DNA from: JBKBUF01 sp046290815
GTDB taxonomy: Bacteria; Bacteroidota; Bacteroidia; Cytophagales; Cytophagaceae
DNA length: 7,461 bases
Assembly: GCA_046290815.1 (NCBI GenBank)
Contig: JBKBUF010000060.1
Coordinates: 1-7,461 of the forward strand
Direction: 5' to 3'
The position numbers and the translations under genes are program-made. Below the pieces are notes generated by a model that was not told where the DNA came from, did no database searches, and worked only from the letters and a program-made list of their open reading frames with translations. Below, one piece after another: positions 1 to 6,800 of this stretch. Each line of letters starts with the position of its first letter. The stretch's first letter is position 1.

Positions 1-120
1 TTAAGAATTAAGAATTAAGAATTAAGAATTAAGAATTAAGAATTAAGAATTAAGAATTAAGAATTAAGAATTAAGAATTAAGAATTAAGAATTAAGAATT
101 AAGAATTAAGAATTAAGAAT
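1..120. repeat. Perfect heptanucleotide tandem array, (TTAAGAA)x17
   Basis: Seventeen uninterrupted copies of TTAAGAA fill positions 1-119 with no mismatch, and the first T of an eighteenth copy follows. The array starts at the window edge, so the true copy number may be higher. The unit is 7 bp and contains TAA, so every reading frame on this strand meets a stop; the array cannot be coding here. Directly downstream, at 139-152, two copies of another heptamer (TTAAACT) occur, followed by a degenerate third. Absence of any mismatch suggests recent slippage expansion. Because the array ends about 49 bp before the next start codon, copy-number change would move any promoter lying further upstream by 7 bp steps; that regulatory role is speculative. 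Confidence 0.97.
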
Positions 121-168
121 GTTTCTTTTCTTTAAGCATTAAACTTTAAACTTTTTAACTCTACCATC

Positions 169-891
169 ATGATCCAGATTATTCCTGCTATTTCCATTTA
201 TGGACTTAAGGTAGCAAGGCTACACCACCATGATTTAAATGATGTTGTAATGTACGAAGAAATGCCTTTGGACCTGGCGATAAAATTTGAGCAGCATGGA
301 ATAAAAAGAGTACACATTATTGACCTGGAAGGGGCGAAGAAGGGCAGAGTTGTGAATGTGGATGTCATCGAGATGATAAAAGGATATACAAATCTTGAAG
401 TAGATTTTGGTGGGGGAATATCAGAAGATGACGATATCAGAATAGCATTTGAATATGGAGCATCCTCAGTCCATGCGGCAACAATCGCTGCTACAAACCG
501 TGAATTATTTTCGAGCTGGATTATTTCCTATGGGGGAAACAGAATAATGCTGAGTGCAGATTGTATCAATGGCAAAATCTCCACTAAAGGCTGGACAAAG
601 AATACTGACATAGACATAAAGGATCACATTCGTTATTACTATGAGCAGGGGGTACAGATGGTGAAAGTGACAGACATTGGCCTTGACGGAAAATTGGAAG
701 GGCCGGCTTTTGACCTTTATAAAGAATTGATTCAGGAGTTTCCGGATATTAAACTTATTGCCAGTGGCGGAGTACGTTCTGTTGAAGACATTGACAGGCT
801 TCAGGATATAGGGGTTTATAGTGTTATTTTCGCCAAAGCCATGTATGAAGGGAAGATAAAACTGGAGGAATTGGGGAGGTTTTTGGCTTAA
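169..891 (+). CDS. HisA-like TIM-barrel protein, probably a non-canonical HisA paralogue
   Basis: The 240-residue product has the length and fold pattern of HisA, the cytoplasmic ProFAR isomerase of histidine synthesis. Preserved landmarks are the N-terminal IIPAI strand, IDLEGAKKG (51-59), the phosphate-loop motif DFGGGI (79-84), Asp131 in LSAD, TDIGLDG (168-174, Thr168 and Asp169), SGGV (199-202) and a C-terminal YEG motif (226-228). Key differences: canonical HisA has PAID at the first catalytic Asp, here PAIS with Ser9 (codon TCC at 193-195). The usual QGDY-type loop is HHHDL, and glycines expected in the phosphate-binding region are Ala (AATIAA, 103-108; FAKAMYEG, 221-228). The frame is intact, so it is not an obvious pseudogene. 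No his gene neighbours it in the window. Membership of the HisA/HisF family is secure; ProFAR isomerase activity is doubtful. The start is the first ATG after the heptamer array and keeps the first barrel strand whole. I saw no convincing promoter upstream. Confidence 0.9.
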   Translation: MIQIIPAISIYGLKVARLHHHDLNDVVMYEEMPLDLAIKFEQHGIKRVHIIDLEGAKKGRVVNVDVIEMIKGYTNLEVDFGGGISEDDDIRIAFEYGASSVHAATIAATNRELFSSWIISYGGNRIMLSADCINGKISTKGWTKNTDIDIKDHIRYYYEQGVQMVKVTDIGLDGKLEGPAFDLYKELIQEFPDIKLIASGGVRSVEDIDRLQDIGVYSVIFAKAMYEGKIKLEELGRFLA

Positions 892-914
892 GTTAACGGA
901 TGAAGTAATTTCAT

Positions 915-952
915 GCAAAGGGGGCAAAGGAGGGCGAAAAGACCGCGAAGAG
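915..952. repeat. Decayed GCAAAG-type short repeat, four imperfect units
   Basis: Four purine-rich units start at 915 (GCAAAGGG), 924 (GCAAAGGA), 934 (GCGAAAAG) and 945 (GCGAAGAG), with spacing of 9 to 11 bp. The tract lies about 25 bp after the HisA-like stop codon. It resembles the CGCAAAG-type short repeats I recall from Bacteroidota intergenic DNA, but that similarity is from memory. The copies are imperfect, so a merely purine-rich stretch is an alternative reading. Confidence 0.45.
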
Positions 953-1001
953 GGAGGAATACTTTAGCCATCGTTTGCAACTAGCGTTTCTGAGGAAAAG
1001 C

Positions 1002-1034
1002 GATTGAATTGCTTATAACTCAATCCTTCTTTTC
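1002..1034 (+). terminator. Weak hairpin after the HisA-like gene, possible terminator
   Basis: GATTGA at 1002-1007 pairs with TCAATC at 1020-1025 across a 12-nt loop and is followed by a pyrimidine-rich CTTCTTTTCT. A competing 6-bp hairpin covers 998-1014 (AAGCGA with TTGCTT, one G-T wobble). Both are short and AT-rich, and the tract is not a clean T run, so this is only a weak candidate for ending transcription before feoA. Confidence 0.2.
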
Positions 1035-1059
1035 TAATTTCGACCTTCGAACTTCGAGT
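1032..1059. repeat. Degenerate heptamer repeat of TTCGAAC type, four units in register
   Basis: TTCTAAT (1032-1038), TTCGACC (1039-1045), TTCGAAC (1046-1052) and TTCGAGT (1053-1059) follow one another with a strict 7-bp period. Three share TTCGA; the first has decayed. The period equals that of the perfect array at the start of the window although the unit differs. It lies in the non-coding stretch before the feo promoter. Confidence 0.55.
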
Positions 1060-1111
1060 TTTCCCCATTCCTGTTTTTCATCAACTTTTTTCCTGATTCC
1101 TGCAATCCTGT

Positions 1112-1142
1112 TTGCTTACTATCCGTTTAGGTATTACATTTG
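1112..1142 (+). promoter_or_regulatory. Bacteroidota-type promoter for feoAB
   Basis: TTG at 1112-1114 (within TTTG, 1111-1114) is followed after 20 bp by TACATTTG at 1135-1142, an exact match to the TAnnTTTG -7 element of Bacteroidota sigma-ABfA promoters. The expected start of transcription is near 1147-1150, giving a leader of about 15 nt before the feoA ATG. It is the only full TAnnTTTG with a correctly spaced TTG that I found in the intergenic regions. Confidence 0.6.
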
Positions 1143-1159
1143 TTTAAAATGATTCTAAA
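1143..1159 (+). promoter_or_regulatory. 17-bp palindrome over the feo start site, candidate Fur operator
   Basis: TTTAAAATGATTCTAAA is an inverted repeat around a central G, with seven of eight symmetric pairs matching. Against the classical 7-1-7 Fur box (TGATAAT-n-ATTATCA), 10 of the 14 half-site positions agree by eye. It begins directly after the -7 element and covers the predicted transcription start, where a metal repressor would block initiation. An iron transporter under a ferric uptake repressor fits, but a DtxR-family regulator cannot be excluded from sequence alone. Confidence 0.42.
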
Positions 1160-1164
1160 TAAGG

Positions 1165-1395
1165 ATGGGGATAGCTCAAAAAAGTGTAGCTGATTTAAAA
1201 TTAGGTGAAAAAGGTACCGTTTGCTGTTTCAGAGACCAGGAAATGTCGCTGAAACTTCTTGAAATGGGATGCCTCCCCGGTTCTGAAGTAGAACTTACCT
1301 GCAAAGCTCCTTTGGGAGACCCGGTTTGTATAAGGGTTTCCGGCTATAATTTATCCATACGTCTGGAAGAGGCTGCAACAATAATGCTGCGTTAA
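1165..1395 (+). CDS. feoA: FeoA, small SH3-like ferrous iron transport protein
   Basis: This 76-residue protein is FeoA, the small cytoplasmic partner of the FeoB iron transporter. It is thought to modulate FeoB; its exact action is unsettled. The whole length forms the SH3-like FeoA domain: VADLKLGEKGTV at the N-terminus (9-20), the family hallmark LLEMGCLPGSEVEL (31-44), then APLGDPVCIRVSGYNLSIRLEEA (48-70). Length is normal for stand-alone FeoA. The ATG at 1165 is preceded by AATAAGG, too close for an ordinary Shine-Dalgarno site, which is usual in Bacteroidota; the domain begins a few residues later, so no earlier start is needed. It leads a two-gene operon, with feoB starting 4 bp after its stop. 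The promoter and Fur-like palindrome just upstream suggest iron control. Confidence 0.95.
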   Translation: MGIAQKSVADLKLGEKGTVCCFRDQEMSLKLLEMGCLPGSEVELTCKAPLGDPVCIRVSGYNLSIRLEEAATIMLR

Positions 1396-1399
1396 TTTA

Positions 1400-3511
1400 A
1401 TGTCAAAGGTAAATCTGAAAGTTGCGCTTCTTGGAAATCCCAATTCAGGAAAATCTTCCCTGTTCAACCTGTTAACAGGTCTGAATCAGAAAATCGGAAA
1501 TTTCCCTGGTGTTACTGTCGACAAAAAAACCGGCAAAAGTAAAATCAGTCCTAACTTCTGCGCCGAGATTATTGACCTTCCGGGTACTTACAGTCTTTAT
1601 CCGAAATCTCTTGATGAAAAAATAGTTGCAGACTTTCTGCACACCGGTAAAGGCAATGGTACGCCGGATTTGCTTATTGTTACCATTGACGCCTCCAACA
1701 TTAAAAGGAACATGCTCCTTTTTACGCAGGTGCGTGATCTCGGATTTCCTGTTATACTCGTTCTTACCATGATGGATCTGGCAGAAGAAGCCGGGATCAC
1801 TATTGACATTGACAGGCTGGTAAAAGTTTTGAATGTACCGATTGTAGAAGTAAACGCCCGCACTGGAAAAGGTATTGATCAGCTAAAAGCTGCTATTGCT
1901 TGTCCAATTCATAATCCACCTGACAGTTACCTCGAATCTCTGTATATGGCACCGGAAATTATTCCTGTGCTGAAAGAAAAGTTTAAACTTAATAATGACT
2001 ATCACGCTCTGCTTCTTGCTCATCAGTACAGGAACATGACTAGCATGTCCAAAGAAGATAAAAAGTTTATAGAAGAACTTGTTGCATCGTCCGGGTTTAA
2101 CAGCAGAGAGGTCCAGTCAAAAGAAACAATTACCAGGTATGATATTATCACAGGAATTATTCAGAGCTGTGTAAAAGAAAACCTTAAGCCCAAGGCTTCT
2201 GCCATATCCAGGCTGGATAAAATTCTGACGCATAAAATATTCGGATACCTTATTTTTTTTGCCATCCTGTTTTTTATTTTTCAATCCATATTTTCATGGG
2301 CATCTTATCCCATGGATATGATCGATTCAGGGATCGCAGAAGTAAACTCATTTCTGAAGAATAGTTTGCCCGAAGGTCCGCTTACCAACCTGCTTACTGA
2401 AGGTTTGATTGCCGGGCTTGGCGGTGTTTTGATTTTCATTCCTCAGATAGCCATATTATTTGCCTTCATATCTATTCTGGAAGAGACCGGATATATGTCG
2501 AGGGTTATGTTTCTCATGGATAAAATCATGAGAAAGTTTGGTATGAATGGAAGAAGTGTGGTCCCACTTATTTCCGGTGTTGCCTGTGCGGTGCCTGCAA
2601 TTATGTCAAGCCGAAGCATAGATAACTGGAAGGAAAGGGTCATAACAATATTTGTCACTCCCCTGATGAGTTGTTCTGCCCGCATTCCCGTGTTTACAAT
2701 TCTTATTGCCCTTGCAGTGCCTGACGAAATGGTGTTTGGGTTCTTAAACCTTCAGGGTTTGATATTGATGGCGCTTTATCTTACCGGATTTTTATTTGCT
2801 ATTCTATCAGGTTATGTAATGCATTTGCTTTTGAAAAGTAAAGAGAGAAGTTTTTTCATTATGGAATTTCCTGCTTATAGAGTTCCAAGATGGAAAAATG
2901 TTGGATTTACCATTTTTGAAAAAGTGAAGGCATTTGTGTTTGAGGCGGGTAAAGTAATTATAGCAATCTCTATTGTTTTATGGGTGCTGGCTTCCTATGG
3001 TCCGGGAGATGCTCTTGAGAAAGCGGAGAGTGAAACAAGAGCTTACCATGTTGCCGCAGGAACTGATGGAGCTGATATAGACAATCTGGTTGCGGCAAAA
3101 AAACTGGAATATTCCTATGCCGGAGAATTTGGAAAACTGATCGAACCTGCGATCAGACCACTTGGCTTTGACTGGAAATTGGGCATTGCAATTATTACAT
3201 CCTTTGCTGCAAGAGAAGTTTTTATAGGCACAATGGCCACAATATATAGTGTCGGAGACCAGACTCAGGAGTCATCTACTGTAAAAGAACGAATGAGGCA
3301 GGAGAAAGATCCTGAAACCGGTAAGCCTTTTTATTCCGTTGCACGTTCCGCCTCCCTTTTAATTTTTTATCTTTTTGCAATGCAATGTATGAGCACTCTT
3401 GCTGTAGTTTACAGAGAAACCAAAGGTTGGAAGTGGCCCATACTCCAATTTTTTTATATGACAGGATTGGCCTATTTCTTTAGCCTGTTTGCCTACAACC
3501 TGTTGAGGTAG
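1400..3511 (+). CDS. feoB: FeoB, ferrous iron transporter with N-terminal G domain
   Basis: FeoB imports Fe2+ across the inner membrane, its activity coupled to an N-terminal nucleotide-hydrolysing domain. At 703 residues it is of normal length. G-domain motifs: G1 GNPNSGKS (12-19), G2 Thr39 in GVTVD, G3 DLPG (59-62), G4 TMMD (123-126) and a G5-like NAR (152-154). A helical GDI-like spacer follows (about 170-270). The membrane part begins near 277 and holds both Gate regions: GGVLIFIPQ (341-349) through the conserved Cys396 in CAVPAIMSSR, and AAREVFIGTMA (603-613). A soluble loop lies at about 533-590, and two closing helices at about 645-702. No C-terminal Cys-rich tail and no FeoC gene are present. 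G4 has Thr where NxxD is usual; TxxD also exists in other GTPases, so nucleotide binding is probably kept, but specificity may differ. The gene is co-transcribed with feoA and is probably iron-repressed. Confidence 0.97.
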   Translation: MSKVNLKVALLGNPNSGKSSLFNLLTGLNQKIGNFPGVTVDKKTGKSKISPNFCAEIIDLPGTYSLYPKSLDEKIVADFLHTGKGNGTPDLLIVTIDASNIKRNMLLFTQVRDLGFPVILVLTMMDLAEEAGITIDIDRLVKVLNVPIVEVNARTGKGIDQLKAAIACPIHNPPDSYLESLYMAPEIIPVLKEKFKLNNDYHALLLAHQYRNMTSMSKEDKKFIEELVASSGFNSREVQSKETITRYDIITGIIQSCVKENLKPKASAISRLDKILTHKIFGYLIFFAILFFIFQSIFSWASYPMDMIDSGIAEVNSFLKNSLPEGPLTNLLTEGLIAGLGGVLIFIPQIAILFAFISILEETGYMSRVMFLMDKIMRKFGMNGRSVVPLISGVACAVPAIMSSRSIDNWKERVITIFVTPLMSCSARIPVFTILIALAVPDEMVFGFLNLQGLILMALYLTGFLFAILSGYVMHLLLKSKERSFFIMEFPAYRVPRWKNVGFTIFEKVKAFVFEAGKVIIAISIVLWVLASYGPGDALEKAESETRAYHVAAGTDGADIDNLVAAKKLEYSYAGEFGKLIEPAIRPLGFDWKLGIAIITSFAAREVFIGTMATIYSVGDQTQESSTVKERMRQEKDPETGKPFYSVARSASLLIFYLFAMQCMSTLAVVYRETKGWKWPILQFFYMTGLAYFFSLFAYNLLR

Positions 3512-3614
3512 AATATCTACGCAATCCGACTTTTCTAAGATTATGAAGTCCCACCCTTGACTTAGGCTTTTCAATCCAAACTAAATTTATTGTTAAACGT
3601 AAAAAACCAATAAG

Positions 3615-3650
3615 AACGCTTTCTTTTTCAAGGCGTTATCATTTTTATTC
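3615..3650 (+). terminator. Candidate terminator of the feoAB operon
   Basis: AACGCTTT (3615-3622) pairs with AAGGCGTT (3630-3637) to give an 8-bp stem with one G-U wobble and a 7-nt loop, followed after ATCA by a T-rich TTTTTATTC. It lies about 100 bp after the feoB stop codon. Geometry fits an intrinsic terminator, though the T run starts a few bases late. Confidence 0.5.
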
Positions 3651-3732
3651 TAATAAATTTAAACAATTTAAAGATTGAATGGTAAATAACTGATCGATTT
3701 TAAATAAAAAGACGAAAAAGTATTAGAATAAA
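3644..3732. repeat. 12-bp perfect inverted repeat enclosing 65 bp
   Basis: TTTATTCTAATA (3644-3655) is exactly reverse-complementary to TATTAGAATAAA (3721-3732). The enclosed 65 bp is AT-rich and carries the direct repeat AATTTAAA twice. I see no flanking target-site duplication and no terminal motif of a known miniature element. It could form a long cruciform or an RNA stem; low complexity may also explain part of it. Confidence 0.5.
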
Positions 3733-3772
3733 TTGAAAATTTTATATTTTTATAAACCTTGGTCGATCTAAC

Positions 3773-3796
3773 GGGCGTTTTTCCGCCCATTTTTTA
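3773..3796 (+). terminator. GC-rich hairpin plus T run just before the cellulase gene
   Basis: GGGCG (3773-3777) pairs with CGCCC (3784-3788) across a 6-nt loop, followed by ATTTTTTAA. This is the most GC-rich spot in an otherwise AT-rich spacer and has the textbook shape of a rho-independent terminator on the + strand. It ends about 35 bp before the ATG at 3831. It may be a second stop for feoAB, or, if the cellulase promoter lies upstream, a hairpin in the cellulase leader. Confidence 0.6.
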
Positions 3797-3830
3797 ATTG
3801 TAGTTTATTAATAATTTATTGGAAAAATCT

Positions 3831-6800
3831 ATGAATCAGAACCTTTACTTGAAAAGCAAGAGCATTGACGGGAAGTCTTCAAGAGAGATTTCAATGTTTA
3901 AAAACCTGATAACGCTACTGATAATACTGACTTCGTTTTCAGTATTTGCTCAATATCCAGCAGGGTCACCTGTGGCTGTAAATGGCCGCCTTAAAGTCCA
4001 GGGGGTAGATTTGGTGAATGAATGCGGATATCCGGTTCAATTAAGAGGTATGAGTACTCATGGTCCACAATGGTATGGTAACTGTATAAACAACTCTTCC
4101 CTTACAGCAATGAAAAATAGCTGGGGTGCAGATATTATAAGGCTTGCCATGTATGTTGAGTCAGGCGGTTATAAAAATAATCCGACTTATTGGAAAAGCT
4201 GGATTGATCAGAAGGTAGACGAAATAGGTGCATTGGGAATGTATTGCCTTATAGATTGGCATATTTTGTCAGATGGAAATCCACTTACCAATTTAAGCTC
4301 TGCTCAGGAGTTCTGGACATATATGTCCAATAAGCACAAAGGAAAAAAACATGTTCTCTATGAAATCTGTAATGAACCAAACGGAAGCGGGGGAACCTGG
4401 GCAAACATTAAGACCTATTCAAATGACATTATTCCAAAAATCAGGGCAAATGATCCGGATGCTGTTATAATTGTGGGTACTCCTACCTGGAGTCAGGATG
4501 TGGATATTGCAGCTAATGATAAGCTGAATTATCCTAACATCATGTACACATTACATTTTTATTCGGGCAGTCATTTTCAGTCTTTGAGGGACAAGGCCAA
4601 TCTGGCCAGAACCAGGGGAGCAGCGGTGTTTGTAACAGAGTTTGGTACCAGCCTGGCCTCCGGTGATGGCGGTCCATATCTTACCGAAGGGGATAACTGG
4701 ATGAACTGGATGGCAACAAATAAAATCAGCTGGTGTAACTGGAGTTTTGCTGACAAAGCTGAGGTTTCTGCTGCACTAAATCCCAATTCCTGTAGCTCCT
4801 CCAGTTGGACAAATACTTCCACCTCAGGAACTTGGGTAAGAAATAAAATGAACACTCCGGATAATTTTACTCCCTGCAATCAGGGTCCTGTCTGCGATGC
4901 TCCCGACCTTGGTCCTGACAGAAGTATTTGCGGTGTTTCTTCAATAATTCTTGATTCTAAAATCCCTACCGGAGCAGGTATTACTTATACATGGAAAAGG
5001 AATGGAACCAATGTAGTCACTAATTCTACTACCGCCAAAACCTATACTGCAACACAGGCAGGAACATATGTGGTAGAGGTTAATAATAATTCGTGTATCA
5101 AATCAGATGAGATAATAGTTTCTGCAACATTGTCTGCTCCTGACCTGGGGGGTGCAAAAGTTATTTGTAACCCTGCAAGTTATAACCTTAGCCCTTCCAA
5201 CCTTGCAGCTTTTCCTGCAGGCACAACATGGCAATGGTCAAGAAATGGAACTGCACTGACCGGTGAAACAAATTCAACTTTATCCAATGTAAGAACTGCC
5301 GGAACTTATCGTCTTACCGCAACTGTTACCGGCTGTAGTTCTACTTTCAGTGATGTTGCAATAACTTCAAATCTGCCGGTACCTGTTGATGGGTGCAGAA
5401 GCAATACCGGTACTGTAGGTCTATCTGTTACAGGCGGCACAGGTCCTTTTTCATGGTTCAGCGCTCCTACGGGAGGAACTTCACTTGCAACCGGAACTTC
5501 ATTTACAACTCCGAGTATATCAACTACTACTACTTATTATGTGCAGGAAGGGGGAGCAAGCACTACAGTAACAGTCGGGCCGGCCACCAACAGTATAGGA
5601 GGCGTGTGGGAACATAACAATTTCGCTGAATACAAATTAAGGTTTAATGCACTTCAAAATCTTACTATAAATTCAATAAGAGTTTATCCGGTCGCTACTC
5701 AGAACGTTACTATAAGGGTGCTTAACAGCAGTGGAACTGTCGTGGCTACAAAAATATTTAACAATGTTGCGGGAGGTGGAGCACAGACGCTGGATCTTGG
5801 CTTTAATATTCCCCAGGGCGACGGATACTTTATGGATGCTGTAGGTACCACCGGACATCTTTTAATGAACCACCAGGGACAAGCTTTCCCTTATACTGCT
5901 ACCGGAGTAATCTCCATTTATGATACTGCTCCAGAATGGGCAAGAACAAACGGCTGGTATTTCTTTTTTTACAACTGGTCAGTTAGTACCGGAAGCGGTT
6001 GTGCCCGTATGCCGGTGATTGCAACCATTAGTGCAAGCTGTACAGCATGTACTGTACCTGCGCAGCCATCAACTATCACCGGAAGTACTTCAGTTTGTGC
6101 AGGAACATCAGGAACGTATAGTGTAACGGCAGTAACAGGGGTAACTTACAACTGGACGTATTCAGGAACAGGAGTTACTTTCTCAGGAAACACAGCAAGT
6201 GTTACAGCAACCTATGCAAGCAATGCTACATCAGGAACTATTACAGTTACACCAAGTAATGCATGCGGAAATGGTACGGCAAGAACATTAGCAGTAACAG
6301 TAAACCCTGTACCTGCGCAGCCATCAACCATCACAGGAAGTACTTCAGTTTGTGCAGGAACATCAGGAACGTATAGTGTAACGGCAGTAACAGGGGTAAC
6401 TTACAACTGGACTTATTCTGGCACTGGTGTTACTTTCTCAGGAAATACAGCAAGTGTAACAGCTACCTATGCATCTAATGCTACATCAGGAACTATCACT
6501 GTTACACCAAGCAATGCATGTGGAAATGGTACAGCAAGAACGCAAGCGATCACAGTAAATCCTGTTCCTGCCCAACCTTCTACCATCACAGGAAACGCTA
6601 CAGTTTGCGCAGGTACTTCAGGTACGTACAGTGTGACGAATGTGACAGGTGTTACTTATAACTGGACTTACTCAGGTACTGGGGTTACTTTCTCCGGAAA
6701 CACAGCCAGTGTAACAGCTACCTTTGCATCAAATGCTACATCAGGTACCATCACAGTTACTCCAAGCAATGCATGTGGAAATGGTGTGGCAAGAACACAA

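Larger units (their letters stand above)
3512..3830. other. AT-rich gene-free spacer between feoB and the cellulase gene
   Basis: This 319-bp stretch has no convincing reading frame on either strand; the only sizeable minus-strand frame overlaps feoB and resembles no protein I know. It contains a terminator-like hairpin at 3615-3637, a 12-bp inverted repeat at 3644-3655/3721-3732 and a GC-rich hairpin with a T run at 3773-3796. I found no full TAnnTTTG promoter element. The nearest approximation is TATATTTT at 3743-3750, without a properly spaced TTG. Confidence 0.7.

Noticed and set aside
169..891. Pseudogene status for the HisA-like gene
   Set aside because: The frame is intact at full length with most barrel motifs preserved; changed residues alone do not indicate decay.
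505..927. Minus-strand 140-codon frame opposite the HisA-like gene
   Set aside because: It lies largely antisense to a clearly conserved gene, and its translation shows no recognisable family pattern.
3359..3574. Minus-strand 71-codon frame at the end of feoB
   Set aside because: It mostly overlaps feoB and has no motif, conserved context or promoter.
3644..3732. Miniature insertion element
   Set aside because: Only the 12-bp arms support it; no target duplication or known terminal motif is visible, so it is listed only as an inverted repeat.
4577..4879. Minus-strand 100-codon frame inside the cellulase gene
   Set aside because: It is antisense to the GH5 domain, including the nucleophile region, and is best explained as a by-product of the coding frame.
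5393..5617. Plus-strand 74-codon frame in another phase inside the cellulase
   Set aside because: The main frame is continuous through this stretch with coherent Ig-like motifs, so this is neither a separate gene nor evidence of a frameshift.
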